Assembly: GCF_035658495.1 (NCBI RefSeq)
Contig: NZ_CP141944.1
Span: 1,638,001 to 1,702,000 of the forward strand
Direction of reading: 5' to 3'
Length of the DNA: 64,000 bases
Source: Novosphingobium sp. RL4
Lineage (GTDB): Bacteria > Pseudomonadota > Alphaproteobacteria > Sphingomonadales > Sphingomonadaceae
In this document: one piece after another, positions 53,019 through 61,842 of the stretch
Position numbering within the stretch: the stretch's first letter is position 1
Layout: each line of letters opens with the position of its first letter
Position numbers and translations under genes: made by a program
The notes under the pieces: generated by a model
Databases searched by the model: none
Told to the model about the DNA's origin: nothing
What the model saw: the letters and a program-made list of their open reading frames with translations, nothing else

Positions 53019-53336
53019 TTAGATTGGGCTGTGCGGGAGTAGCTTGGGATTGCCGGCTCCCCTGGGTCGCCGCCTGTCAGTCGCCTTCACGACGCGGTCA
53101 CCGCCGCTGGCAAAGTAGAGTTCCCAGTACGCGACGCTCGCTGCAAACTCGCGCTCAAGCTGCTTCGCAAGACCCTTCTCCGCCTTGGCCGACCGCAGCA
53201 TTAGGGGCCTGGTGATATGGTTCGCCGCGACGCTCGCGGCAGCCCGAATGAAATCGACCGGGTCGAGACGTTGGGGCGAGGTGGCTTCGCCGGTCGCCTG
53301 CGATGTCTCCTGCGATGATACGATGGGTATGAGCAT
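53019..53336 (-). CDS. Hypothetical protein, 105 residues
   Basis: Not recognised. It has a strong ribosome site (AAAGGAG) before ATG 53336. Predicted mostly helical in the middle (DFIRAAASVAANHITRPLMLRSAKAEKGLAKQLEREFAASVAYWELYF), with a basic C-terminus. No signal peptide or membrane segment. It lies between mucR and small element genes, typical of conjugative-element accessory genes. Confidence 0.55.
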   Translation of the reverse strand: MLIPIVSSQETSQATGEATSPQRLDPVDFIRAAASVAANHITRPLMLRSAKAEKGLAKQLEREFAASVAYWELYFASGGDRVVKATDRRRPRGAGNPKLLPHSPI

Positions 53337-53655
53337 AGCCGGTCTCCTTTCATCGGGGGGTTCGATGCCTCGATCATCCCACCAAAGTGCTTCTCAAAAA
53401 AGCTGACAAATGAAGCATTCCGGGCGGACACCCGTGTCCTCTTTCCGCGTGCTTTGGGCGGTCCGGAGGGCTCTTCGGGAGGTGTGGCAAACTCTGTTCC
53501 TAAGATGTCGGCAAGCTGTGGGCAGCGTGTGGATAACTGGTGCTCCTGGTCTGGAACTCGATTCGCCAACCGCCTAGAGCGCGCGGCCCTTCGGCATGGC
53601 GGGCGCTGTCAGCGCACCGCGCTTGTCGTCACACGCGCAATCCACGGAGTATCTG
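53337..53655. other. Intergenic region upstream of the small HTH gene
   Basis: 319 nt between divergent small genes. It should hold promoters for both. No operator or RNA gene was recognised. Confidence 0.35.
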
Positions 53656-53901
53656 ATGACCGGCGCCGAGCTTGCTGTTGCCCGCAAGAACCGCGGACTT
53701 TCCGAGACGGAACTCGGCAAGGCGATCGGCTACCGCGATCCGGCCCGGGCAGTGCGCCGTCTTGAATCGTCGTGCCGCGTGAATTCGCGGGCGCTGACGA
53801 TGATCAAGGTCGTGTTCGGAACGGTCGATCACGATAACATCCGCGAACGGGGCACGCGCCGGCGCGCTGTGCATCCCGACCAGCTTTGCTTCGCCTTCTA
53901 G
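53656..53901 (+). CDS. Small helix-turn-helix protein (XRE-like)
   Basis: 81 residues from ATG 53656. The segment LAVARKNRGLSETELGKAIGYRDPARAVRRLES resembles an XRE-type HTH. The C-terminal part is short and unrecognised. Probably a regulator belonging to the mobile element. An upstream in-frame ATG at 53596 is less likely because the added residues are not HTH-like and lack a good ribosome site. Confidence 0.62.
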   Translation: MTGAELAVARKNRGLSETELGKAIGYRDPARAVRRLESSCRVNSRALTMIKVVFGTVDHDNIRERGTRRRAVHPDQLCFAF

Positions 53902-53981
53902 CGCGCGCGTTTTCTCCGCTTTGTTGCGGTGCTTGTGGGCGCCCGTAACGGTGACGGTGAAGGCGACGGCGACGCTGTCGG

Positions 53982-54260
53982 TCAGACTGTGAGTGGCGGC
54001 TCGCGGTAGAACTCGACCTGCATCTGCATCGGCCCGCCCACTTCCACGTGATGGACGTCTTCGGGGTTGATCTGTGCGGGATTGTTCGGCGTGACCTCAC
54101 GCACCGCGTGCGGCGAGTGGAAAACCAGGTCCACGCTTCCCTGTAGCACGCGCAGAAGACCCCATACTCCGGCCTTGGTGCTGTGGGCTTTCCGGATGGC
54201 GTCGGGGAGGGTTTCGGCGTCGAATATCGGCGTCTTCTTGTACGGTTCCGGATCGCTCAT
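53982..54260 (-). CDS. DUF1971 domain protein
   Basis: 92 residues, AGGAG before ATG 54260. Sequence KKTPIFDAETLPDAIRKAHSTKAGVWGLLRVLQGSVDLVF followed by INPEDVHHVEVGGPMQMQVEFYREP matches the small cupin-like DUF1971 domain that is also found attached to tellurite-resistance TehB proteins. Stand-alone copies exist in proteobacteria. Function unknown. No TehB methyltransferase is nearby. Confidence 0.78.
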   Translation of the reverse strand: MSDPEPYKKTPIFDAETLPDAIRKAHSTKAGVWGLLRVLQGSVDLVFHSPHAVREVTPNNPAQINPEDVHHVEVGGPMQMQVEFYREPPLTV

Positions 54261-54529
54261 AGCCGCTCCTGTCTGACAGTGCTGTCGATGCGAACGATGT
54301 CTGCCGCGACGTGCACGGTTCGTCCCAGAAGGTTAGGGACGGCGACGGCCGGGGGTCGTTAGGCCGTTCGCCGCTGCCGGGATCGGGTCGCACCTTCCGG
54401 CCCCCTTTTCCCTTCTGACGAAGGAGGCCACTATGAACGAGACGGGCCGCTGGGCAACCGTCAAATGGGATGATCGGCAAGTCGGTAGGCAGCGACCGTG
54501 GTAGCGGGGCTGAATGGCATGGATAGGCG

Positions 54530-54934
54530 GTGATGCGGGATAGTTGTTTCGATGACCGGCTCCCCGTGTGGACGGCGCTCAGCGGCCTGTTTCTCGATAC
54601 CGAACTTTCGCTTTCCGACATCGTGCGGATCGCGGATGTACTGACAGCGTCACCCTATGACATCGATACGCTGGAACGCATTCTGCTCGGCGAACTCCTC
54701 CCTGTATTCGGCCCCAATCTCCTGTCCATCGCGGGGGAATGGCAGCCTTGGGACGAAATCGAGGTTGGCCGGATCATGAAGAAGGCTGCGGCGCGAGGGA
54801 AACTGAGGAGCCGGATCGCGATCCTGTTTGCCATGCCGGCGAAAAGGGCTGTCCTGTCCGAATGGAACCGCCTGTTACCGCTCCTGGAACGGGGTGCCGA
54901 AAAGTCTGGAAAGCTCGAAGCAGGGGGAGCGTGA
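54530..54934 (+). CDS. Hypothetical protein (possibly DUF7079-like), 134 residues
   Basis: Contains VWTALSGLFLDTELSLSDIVRIADVLTASPYDIDTLERILLGELLPVFGPNLLSIAGEW, a pattern I associate weakly with the DUF7079 family of small soluble proteins. No catalytic motif is visible. Mostly helical, charged C-terminus. ATG 54530 or 54533; no strong ribosome site was seen. Confidence 0.6.
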   Translation: MMRDSCFDDRLPVWTALSGLFLDTELSLSDIVRIADVLTASPYDIDTLERILLGELLPVFGPNLLSIAGEWQPWDEIEVGRIMKKAAARGKLRSRIAILFAMPAKRAVLSEWNRLLPLLERGAEKSGKLEAGGA

Positions 54935-55436
54935 CCGCCTGACCGTGCGGCCACAGCTGGGCGTGCGCTCCGACGAAATTACGTCGGATAGTTCGGATTT
55001 CGGCCCTGAGCAGGACAACAGGTGCGCCTCGCGCCATCCGGCGCGATCGTGCTCCATGCCGCTCGCCAAGGGCTAATCGCCCTTAGCCGGTTCGAGCGGC
55101 ACCGAGCCCCGTATTCGGGTCTCGTCCATGCCGGTTTCGATCACTGGCGCGGGTGGCGGGCGAGCACGCTCACCCGCATGTTGACGCGGGCGTCCTTTGG
55201 CCGTCCGCGATGCTATTTGTGAGCCTCTCCCGGGCAAAGCCGGGGGTGGGCTCGCCGCCCGTCTAGGCCCGCCGCCGGTGACTGCAAGCCGCATGAATGC
55301 GGCTCCTCCACTTCGTTACGGCCCTGACGGGTGCAGGCCCCGCCTGGAAGCGGGCCTTGTCGGTCGTCCTTGCCGCCCACCCCCGTCTTTCCGGGGAGGC
55401 CCATGGTGGGTTTTCGGGCGGGCTTGGAGGCACATC
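54935..55436. other. GC-rich leader region upstream of ardC
   Basis: 502 nt without a convincing gene. Contains several short inverted repeats, for example GGCCCCGCC/GCGGGCC near 55340 and CCCC-GTCTTT-CCGGGG near 55381-55397, just before the ardC ribosome site. Likely promoter and leader of the ardC-DUF2958 operon. Confidence 0.4.
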
Positions 55437-56753
55437 ATGCGCAGCAATCGAGAGGTTTCGCGTGGGCGCGAGCCGCAGCTGGAAGGAAGTGAAAACGTAG
55501 GGCCCCAAAATGCAGGGGCCAAGATCACAGGCCCCCGAAACACAGACCCCCAGAACACAGGGGCCCAGAACACAGGGGCCCAGAACACAGGGGCCAGAAA
55601 TGCAGGGCCCAGAAATGCAGGGGGCCAGAAAACAGGGGGCAAGGAGGCAGGCGATGGGGGCGCAGGACAGGAATCTGCGGGCAGGGCTTCGCTTTATGAC
55701 GAGGTAACCGCCCGCATCATCGCTGAGCTTGAAGCGGGACGCATTCCATGGGTTCAGCCGTGGAGCAGCGAGGTCGCACGATTGGAGGGCGGCGGGGCTC
55801 CGGTCGCGGGCCTCCCCATCAACGCGCAGACCCGGCGGACCTATTCGGGGATTAACGTTCTCATTCTATGGGGTGCGGTGATTGCCAATGGCTGGGCGTC
55901 GCAAGGCTGGGTGACCTTCCGTCAGGCGCTGGCGGCTGGCGGGAACGTTCGCAAGGGCGAGCATGGGACGCAGGTTGTCTATGCCGACCGTTTCACACCC
56001 GAAGCCGAGAAGGAGCGGGCGCGCGAGAATGGCGGGGATGCCCGATCCTTTGCGTTCCTCAAGCGCTTCACCGTTTTCAACGTGGCGCAGTGCGAGGGCC
56101 TGCCCGACGATTTCGAGCCCGAGCCCATCGCGCTGCCTGAACGCGAGATCGTGCCGGTAGCCGAGGCGGTCATTGCCGCGAGCGGGATCGCGTTTCGGAT
56201 CGGCGGGGACAAGGCGTTCTATGCGCCCGGGGCCGACTTCGTGCAGGTGCCGCCGCAGCCTGCCTTTCACGATCAGGTGAACTACTATCGCACCTGCCTT
56301 CACGAGCTTTGCCATGCAACCGGCCATGCCTCGCGACTCGGCAGAAATCTTAGCAATGGCTTCGGTTCCAAGGACTACGCCCGCGAAGAACTTGTGGCGG
56401 AAATGGGTTCTGCGTTTCTGTGCGCCTCGCTTGGAATCGTGCCTACCGTGCGCCATGCCGATTACATCGGCGCATGGCTGGAAGTGCTGCGCGAGGACAA
56501 TCGCGCGATCTTCCGCGCAGCGAGCATGGCGAGCAAGGCCGCAGACTGGCTACTGGCACGGCATGCCGCCGCCGAGGCGGAAATGGCCGAGGATATCGCG
56601 CGGGAAATGGGCCTCGGATCATCTTCGGAACCCGATCCGGAATCGCCCGCCTTGCCAGATAGTGGCAGCCCGGAAGATGGCGGGAGGCTTAAAGAAAGCG
56701 TCAGGCCTGAAGAAGGCGGCAGGCCTGAGGAAACCGGGAGGATCGTGTCGTGA
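55437..56753 (+). CDS. ardC: ArdC-type antirestriction protein with zincin domain
   Basis: 438 residues from ATG 55437, 7 nt after GGAGG. After a repetitive linker (residues about 20-68) the ArdC N-terminal ssDNA-binding domain begins (ASLYDEVTARIIAELEAGRIPWVQPW; LPINAQTRRTYSGINVLILW). The C-terminal zincin-like metallopeptidase has HELCH at 289-293 and a downstream Glu in REELVAEM. ArdC proteins protect incoming single-stranded element DNA. The Asn/Gly/Gln/Thr-rich linker is unusual for the family. It overlaps the next gene by 4 nt (GTGA). Confidence 0.92.
   Translation: MRSNREVSRGREPQLEGSENVGPQNAGAKITGPRNTDPQNTGAQNTGAQNTGARNAGPRNAGGQKTGGKEAGDGGAGQESAGRASLYDEVTARIIAELEAGRIPWVQPWSSEVARLEGGGAPVAGLPINAQTRRTYSGINVLILWGAVIANGWASQGWVTFRQALAAGGNVRKGEHGTQVVYADRFTPEAEKERARENGGDARSFAFLKRFTVFNVAQCEGLPDDFEPEPIALPEREIVPVAEAVIAASGIAFRIGGDKAFYAPGADFVQVPPQPAFHDQVNYYRTCLHELCHATGHASRLGRNLSNGFGSKDYAREELVAEMGSAFLCASLGIVPTVRHADYIGAWLEVLREDNRAIFRAASMASKAADWLLARHAAAEAEMAEDIAREMGLGSSSEPDPESPALPDSGSPEDGGRLKESVRPEEGGRPEETGRIVS
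55500..55640 (+). repeat. Short tandem repeat inside ardC
   Basis: About nine degenerate 15-bp units of the type CAGAACACAGGGGCC, encoding a five-residue repeat G-A/P-Q/R-N-T/A (NTGAQNTGAQNTGARNAG). It separates the ArdC domains from the short N-terminus. Copy number probably varies between strains through replication slippage. Confidence 0.8.
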
Positions 56754-57154
56754 CTCTCCTGTCCCGCTCCATCCGCTCGATGTTGAATGCCAATTTCGAG
56801 CATTGCATGGAAAACCCCAAGTTCGATCCGCTGCCGCTGGTCCGCCTGTTCAATCCGATGGGGCGTGCTGTCTGGCTGGTCACCGAGCTCTATGCCGATG
56901 ACGATTCGCTATTCGGGCTGGCCGATCTTGGCTTTGGCAGTCCGGAACTCGGCATCTCCTCGCTTCGGGAAATCGAGGCGATCCGTCTGCCGATGGGGCT
57001 CACAATCGAGCGCGACATCGCGTTTTCGACCCGGCACCGGCTTTCTGTCTGGACCGAGGCGGCGCGGCTGGCGGGATCGATACCCGATGCGGCACTGCTG
57101 CTGGATCGTCTCTCCCGCGAAGACCCGGACGCCATTCGCCTGACGCGGCGATGA
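56750..57154 (+). CDS. DUF2958 domain protein
   Basis: 134 residues, GTG start overlapping the ardC stop (ATG 56780 is an alternative). The central part (RLFNPMGRAVWLVTELYADDDSLFGLADLGFGSPELGISSLREIEAIRLPMGLTIERD) is the DUF2958 signature, a small protein common on conjugative plasmids and ICEs beside ardC and parB-like genes. Molecular function unknown. Confidence 0.85.
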   Translation: MTLLSRSIRSMLNANFEHCMENPKFDPLPLVRLFNPMGRAVWLVTELYADDDSLFGLADLGFGSPELGISSLREIEAIRLPMGLTIERDIAFSTRHRLSVWTEAARLAGSIPDAALLLDRLSREDPDAIRLTRR

Positions 57155-57195
57155 GAATCCAAGGCGCAAGGCAGGCGTTTTCCGCCAAGCCAATA

Positions 57196-57395
57196 CAGGT
57201 CCATCGCTCCGCCAATCGCGATGGACCTGCCCCCGTCGATGCGACCCAAAGGTACCTCGCCATGAAACGCGATCTTGCTTTTTCGAGCAAGCGCTTTGTT
57301 CGCGCTTGCAGCACGGCTGATCGTGCTGCGGCAAACCCGACCTGACAGGAATTTCGCCCAGAGTACGGGCGAAGACGCTGGCGGCAATTGCCGCC
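57196..57395. repeat. Array of hairpins and a 16-bp palindrome upstream of parB-like gene
   Basis: Within 200 nt: a 12-bp stem CAGGTCCATCGC/GCGATGGACCTG (57196-57229), GCAAGCGC/GCGCTTGC (57287-57309), GCAGCACG/CGTGCTGC (57308-57329), and the perfect palindrome GGCGGCAATTGCCGCC (57380-57395). The gap (57155-57494) has no gene. Could be operator or centromere-like sites for the ParB protein encoded next, or a transcription-control leader. Confidence 0.5.
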
Positions 57396-57494
57396 GAACC
57401 GAGAGGGGCAGGCGGTTTCCTGCCCGCACATAAGCCGGTCCACCTTATCCCATCACGAACTCGGTGGACCGGCACTCACATCAGGAGCGCTACC

Positions 57495-59429
57495 ATGAAA
57501 CTCGAATTCATCGCCTTGAGCAACCTTGCCGTCAGCAAATCGAATATGCGTTATGCTCGAAAGGCCCCCGATATCTCGGACATTCTGCCGACCGTCCGGG
57601 CACGCGGGGTGATCCAGCCGGTTCTCGTGCGGCCATGCGGCGGAGCCCAAGAAGGTGGGGCTGACGAAAGCGCACCGCGTTACGAGATCGTTGCCGGATG
57701 CCGCCGCTTTCATGCGGCGCTAGCCGTCGCTGCCGAGCGGCTGGCCGCGTGCACCGAGGCAGGCGAGCCCGATCCCGAGGCGGCCATGCTGCCGTGTGCC
57801 ATTCTGGACGACGCCGACGATGCCAGCGCCATCGAAGCCTCGCTGATCGAGAACATCGCCCGGCTCGAACCGGACGAGGTTTCGCGCTGGACCTGTTTTA
57901 CCCGGCTGGTGAAGGAGGGACGCTCGGTGGAAGATATCGGCCTGACCTTCGGCCTGCCGGACCTCGCCGTGAAGCGCATCCTGGCCCTTGGCAATCTCCT
58001 GCCGCGCATCCGCGAACTCTACCGTGCCGAGGAAATCGACGCGGCTACCGTCCGCCACCTGACCCTTGCATCCAAGAGCCAGCAGAAGGCGTGGCTTGGC
58101 CTCATGGACGATCCCGATGCCTACGCGCCGCGCGGGCATCAGCTCAAATCGTTTCTATTCGGCGGGCAGTCAGTACCGACCGGTCACGCCCTGTTCGATG
58201 TCGAGGCGAGCGGCCTTGTGACGGTCGCGGACCTGTTCGGAGAGCAAGCCTATTTCGTGGATGGGCAGGCGTTCTGGACGGCCCAGAACGCGGCCATCGA
58301 TGCGAAGCGGGCCGAGTTCCTCGAGGCGGGTTGGGCGGACGCGGTCATCCTCCCTCCCGAAACCCATTTTCATTCGTGGGAGCATGAGAAGACCGCCAAG
58401 CGCAAGGGCGGGCGGGTCTATCTCGACGTGCGCGGCAATGGTGAAGTCGTGATCCACGAGGGCTACCTATCCGGCAAGGAGGCGGCGCGGCTCGCCAAGG
58501 CGGAAGCGGCTGGAGAAGGGGCGTCGTTTTCGGTGAACGCGGACCGGCCCGAACTGACTTCGGTGACCCAGACCTATATCGATCTGCACCGTCACGCCGC
58601 AGTTCGCGCCGCCATGATCGATCGGCCCGCTATCGCGCTGCGGCTCATGGTCGCGCATGCCATTGCCGGTTCGTCCCTCTGGCGGATCGTGCCTGAGCCC
58701 CAGACTGCCAAGAGCGATGCCGTCAAGGCCAGCGTCCATGACAGCTGGGCCGAGGCCGTGTTTGACGAGCGGCGGCGCGCGGTTCTGGCGCTGCTGGAGC
58801 TGCCCGACGACGAACCCGCCTTGATCGGTGGGAACGGCTACGGGATGCGCGGGTCAGGCCGGGAGCTGTGCCGATTGTTCGCCCGACTCGTCGAACTTCC
58901 CGATACCACGGTGATGGAGGTGCTGACCCTCGTCATGGGCGAAGGGCTGGCGGCGGGAAGTGCTGCGGTTGAAGTCGTCGGCACCGAAATCGGCGTGGAC
59001 ATGGCCAAGTGGTGGGAGGCGGACGATGCCTTCCTCGATACGCTGCGCGACCGCGAAGTCCTGCTCGCGATGGTGTGCGAGGTGGCCGGAAAACTCGTCG
59101 CGGAGGCCAACGCGGGCGAGAAGGCGAAGACCTTGCGGACGATAATCCGCAGCCATCTTGCAGGGGCTGACGGCCGAACCAAGCGCGAGGGTTGGGTTCC
59201 GCGCTGGATGGCATTCCCGCCTTCCGCTTACACGCAGCGCGGCGGCGTCGGGACGGTGGCGGCGCACGCGCGGGCGTTTGCCAGCCCCGAGAGCGAGGAC
59301 GACGAGCCGCAGCAGGCCGAAGGCTGTGATGGCGAGGGCGGCGAATCGGCTGAAGGTGGCTTGAGGCCGGACCCTGATTGCGAGGCCGCAGCGGAGCCGG
59401 ACGGCGAGGGCGATAGGCTGGCGGCCTGA
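57495..59429 (+). CDS. Large ParB/Spo0J-domain protein of mobile element
   Basis: 644 residues; ATG 57495, AGGAG 7 nt upstream. N-terminal ParB domain about residues 5-120 (SNMRYARKAPDISDILPTVRARGVIQPVLVRP; ASLIENIARLEPDEVSRW), then the HTH region GRSVEDIGLTFGLPDLAVKRILALGNL. The remaining 400 residues are element-specific and unlike chromosomal ParB. No parA gene is adjacent, so a role other than partition (regulation, DNA binding) is possible. Acidic C-terminal tail. Confidence 0.9.
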   Translation: MKLEFIALSNLAVSKSNMRYARKAPDISDILPTVRARGVIQPVLVRPCGGAQEGGADESAPRYEIVAGCRRFHAALAVAAERLAACTEAGEPDPEAAMLPCAILDDADDASAIEASLIENIARLEPDEVSRWTCFTRLVKEGRSVEDIGLTFGLPDLAVKRILALGNLLPRIRELYRAEEIDAATVRHLTLASKSQQKAWLGLMDDPDAYAPRGHQLKSFLFGGQSVPTGHALFDVEASGLVTVADLFGEQAYFVDGQAFWTAQNAAIDAKRAEFLEAGWADAVILPPETHFHSWEHEKTAKRKGGRVYLDVRGNGEVVIHEGYLSGKEAARLAKAEAAGEGASFSVNADRPELTSVTQTYIDLHRHAAVRAAMIDRPAIALRLMVAHAIAGSSLWRIVPEPQTAKSDAVKASVHDSWAEAVFDERRRAVLALLELPDDEPALIGGNGYGMRGSGRELCRLFARLVELPDTTVMEVLTLVMGEGLAAGSAAVEVVGTEIGVDMAKWWEADDAFLDTLRDREVLLAMVCEVAGKLVAEANAGEKAKTLRTIIRSHLAGADGRTKREGWVPRWMAFPPSAYTQRGGVGTVAAHARAFASPESEDDEPQQAEGCDGEGGESAEGGLRPDPDCEAAAEPDGEGDRLAA

Positions 59430-59493
59430 AAAGTTCGACCGGGGGCGGATATTCCGCCTCCGGTCGATCTACCTGCTGGGACTGGAAAAATCT

Positions 59494-59531
59494 GCGGCGG
59501 GGCCGCGCCTTGAAAGGCGCGGCCCCGCCGC
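59494..59531 (+). terminator. Strong 16-bp hairpin after the parB-like gene
   Basis: GCGGCGGGGCCGCGCC pairs perfectly with its complement around a TTGAAA loop, 64 nt after the stop. A second, imperfect hairpin (CGACCGG...CCGGTCG) lies at about 59437-59467. There is no long U-run. Probable terminator or 3' stabiliser. Confidence 0.55.
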
Positions 59532-59609
59532 TAACACTAAAAGTTCATTGCCTGCCGCTGCCCGACACGCCACCGCATTCCTGGATGCGGCATCACGAGG
59601 GACAGGGCC

Positions 59610-59819
59610 ATGACCGAACTTCAAGCCATCGAAAAGCTCGTCTCCCGGCTCTCACCCGAGCCGGTCTGCGACGACTGCATCACCCAGACGCTGGGTCTTT
59701 CGCCGCTCGAAAACGCCGACCATGCGGCGCGCGAGCTGGCTGGTTCGAATGGTTTCGAACGCCGGAAAGACACATGCAGTCTGTGTGGGGAAATCCGCCT
59801 CGTCACAAAGCGTCATTGA
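59610..59819 (+). CDS. Small Cys-pair protein, 69 residues
   Basis: MTELQAIEKLVSRL start with GGGACAGGGCC upstream. Two CxxC pairs (VCDDCITQ and TCSLCGEIR) could bind one zinc ion. Such short proteins are common between parB-like and transfer genes on alphaproteobacterial elements. Function unknown. Confidence 0.6.
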   Translation: MTELQAIEKLVSRLSPEPVCDDCITQTLGLSPLENADHAARELAGSNGFERRKDTCSLCGEIRLVTKRH

Positions 59820-59871
59820 AGCGCCGTCACAGGACCGCTTTCACGATGGAGTGCGTTTCCTAAGCCCTAGT

Positions 59872-60057
59872 CTAAGCCAGGCCGGGACCGTTTCCGAGTT
59901 CGTCCCGATGCCAGCGCGTCCGGCTTGCCCGGCGGATCGCCGCCCGGCAATTCTCGCACCGCCCGACATAGCATAAGCCGTCCCAGAACTCTTTGCCCTG
60001 CTCAGGGCGATGCCGGTCGAACCGGCAGCGCAGGGCCCGGAGAATGATGGATATCAT
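59872..60057 (-). CDS. Small basic protein, 61 residues
   Basis: From ATG 60057 (GAAGGAAAA upstream): MISIILRALRCRFDRHRP, then CYVGRCENCRAAIRR. Basic, with three to four Cys that may bind zinc. Not assigned to a family. Its orientation is opposite to the neighbouring element genes. Confidence 0.5.
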   Translation of the reverse strand: MISIILRALRCRFDRHRPEQGKEFWDGLCYVGRCENCRAAIRRASRTRWHRDELGNGPGLA

Positions 60058-60236
60058 ATATGGGTTTTCCTTCGATCTGCGTCGCGTCCCGCGCCGCTTA
60101 TCGAGAGGATCGCCCATGAACGCTTGCTGTCATGCAGCGCCTGCGCGGGCCGGCGATACACTATCGCGGTCTGCGAAAATGTCGCAGCCGGCGTGGGGCC
60201 TGGGTAGCAGTCTGTCCGGAGAGACGGTCCGGCTCG

Positions 60237-60467
60237 CTAGTTGCGTGTCGGCGCCGTCCGGCCATCGGCTGCGGCCTTCACCGAGACGGCCCAGGCCCTG
60301 AGGTAATGACCGCGCGTCTGGTACTGATCGCCCGCCTTGAGGTGGACCATCGCGGCATGCCCAAGCGACTGGGACACTTCGGTCGCGGTGCAGACGCCCT
60401 TTTCCTCGAGTAGCCCGGCTATCGCGGCGAGCGCGCTGCCGAAAGCGAACACGGCATCCTCATCCAT
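60237..60467 (-). CDS. Hypothetical protein, 76 residues
   Basis: ATG 60467 follows GGAGAGGCCA. Sequence MDEDAVFAFGSALAAIAGLLEEKGVCTATEVSQSLGHAAMVHLKAGDQYQTRGHYLRAW suggests a small helical protein. Not recognised. An upstream in-frame start would add 34 unrelated residues. Confidence 0.5.
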   Translation of the reverse strand: MDEDAVFAFGSALAAIAGLLEEKGVCTATEVSQSLGHAAMVHLKAGDQYQTRGHYLRAWAVSVKAAADGRTAPTRN

Positions 60468-60694
60468 TGGCCTCTCCTGGTCGTGCTGTGGTCCAGAGAA
60501 TTCTGCCTTTTGTGGGCTTGCAAAGCCAGTCCCTGCGGCGCGCAGGTTTCGACTTGCCGCAAGCCTCATATCATGTGTGTGCCGCTGCCGATCAAAGACA
60601 TTGCGCGCTAATGCTTATGGGCAGAAGCGTGGGTTCACCCGGGCCGAAGTTGAAACAGCTGGCGAGAAATTCTGCGCCGGGTACACTCCCGCCC

Positions 60695-60961
60695 ATGGAC
60701 GAAATGGAAGACATGGACAGCGAGGAGGAAGCCGCGATCCTTCGCGCCATCCAGATCGCGACCGCGCCTGACGACGCGGCTTACTTTCAACGTGCGCGCG
60801 ATCTGATCGAGGAACTCGGAGAGGGCGTCGGCCCGTATCTCGAAACCCAGCTCGAACTGGCGCGAGTTCGCAATCAACACGACAAGGTGCAGGAATGGTT
60901 CCGCATTCGCAATTGCGCCGGAATGATCGTGAATAATGGCCATTCCATCACGCGGCAGTAA
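60695..60961 (+). CDS. Hypothetical protein, 88 residues
   Basis: ATG 60695 gives MDEMEDMDSEEEAAILRAIQIATAPDDAAYFQRARDLIEELGEGVGPYLETQLELARVRN, acidic at the N-terminus and helical. An in-frame start at 60467 would add a stretch lying antisense to the neighbouring gene start and is not favoured. Function unknown. Confidence 0.5.
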   Translation: MDEMEDMDSEEEAAILRAIQIATAPDDAAYFQRARDLIEELGEGVGPYLETQLELARVRNQHDKVQEWFRIRNCAGMIVNNGHSITRQ

Positions 60962-61423
60962 CCGAATCAGCCTCTGCGGGCGCCGGTCGGTAAGCCGCTC
61001 GGTTGGGGCGTCCCTCGCGAAACGCGACTGAAGCTACCACGGTTAGGATGAGGGTATCGGTAGGTTGGTCTTGGGGACAACCATCCGGCGGCGTCAGTTA
61101 GTGGTAGCTTTCCCGGAAACGCGGTTTTGCAGGGTGAGAACCCGCTTGGGGGAGCATTGTCTCCGCAGTAGGACGCCAAGCCAATTCCGGCTCCCGGCCA
61201 CCGACCTGGAACGGTCGCACCTCTTCGAAACCATCGCCGATCGGCATATTTCCCCGCCCGCCAGAGCGGGCTCCTCGCGGCCGCTTCGCTCTCAAATATG
61301 ACCGACGCCTCCGGTCCTTCGCCAAGGCTTCGGCCTGTCGGTTCGAAGGGGTGCTGTAACCGTCCTTGAAGTTCGGGCCATCGCCCGGAAATGGTTCGGG
61401 CGAACCGTTCAAGGAGACGAGAA
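60962..61423. other. Intergenic region upstream of DUF736 gene
   Basis: 462 nt. GAAGCTACCAC at about 61031 and GTGGTAGCTTTC at about 61101 form a 10-11 bp inverted repeat with a 60-nt spacer. GGTCCTTCG and TTCGGGCCATCGCCCG stem-loops occur nearer the DUF736 gene. No gene recognised; it may be a long structured leader or replication/transfer site. Confidence 0.4.
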
Positions 61424-61744
61424 ATGCCCGCAATCGGATATGTCACCCGCGAAGGCCGCAGCTTCAAGGGCCAGCTTCGCACCCTCTCAATCCGCGCCGA
61501 AATCGAGATCGCGCCCAACCCCCGCAAGACGTCCGACACCCATCCGGATTACCGGGTCACCTCCAGCGGCGTCGAGGTCGGCGCAGGCTGGCTCCGTCGC
61601 AGCGAAGCGTCCGGCAACGATTACGTGTCACTCACTCTCGCGGCCCCAGAATTCGGACCCCGGCGCCTCTATGCGAACCTGGGCCGCGCCGCCGGCCAGG
61701 ACGACGAGGACAGCTTCGCTATCATCTGGAATCCCGCCGACTGA
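61424..61744 (+). CDS. DUF736 family protein
   Basis: 106 residues from ATG 61424 (AAGGAGACGAGA upstream): MPAIGYVTREGRSFKGQLRTLSIRAEIEIAPNPRKTSDTHPDYRV, with a C-terminal NLGRAAGQDDEDSFAIIWNPAD. This is the DUF736 family, a near-universal marker of alphaproteobacterial conjugative elements and plasmids. Function unknown. An intrinsic terminator follows directly. Confidence 0.93.
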   Translation: MPAIGYVTREGRSFKGQLRTLSIRAEIEIAPNPRKTSDTHPDYRVTSSGVEVGAGWLRRSEASGNDYVSLTLAAPEFGPRRLYANLGRAAGQDDEDSFAIIWNPAD

Positions 61745-61750
61745 CTGCTC

Positions 61751-61778
61751 ATCCCCGCGCCGGAGACGGCGCGGGGAT
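61751..61778 (+). terminator. Rho-independent terminator after DUF736 gene
   Basis: 11-bp stem ATCCCCGCGCC/GGCGCGGGGAT with a GGAGAC loop, followed by TTCTTCC. It starts 7 nt after the DUF736 stop. A good candidate for intrinsic termination. Confidence 0.7.
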
Positions 61779-61842
61779 TTCTTCCGCTCAGGAACAATGC
61801 GGGTGTTGTTCTCTTCCCGAACTCGTCTAGAATCAGGTGATT

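Noticed and set aside
55197..55436. Upstream start for ArdC
   Set aside because: Adds 80 unconserved residues; ATG 55437 has a GGAGG site.
55500..55640. CRISPR-like repeat array
   Set aside because: Units are contiguous 15-mers in frame within a gene, without spacers or cas genes.
60237..60694. Long 5' extension of the small plus-strand gene at 60695
   Set aside because: It would overlap the divergent gene start and lacks a ribosome site; the acidic MDEMEDMD start is better.
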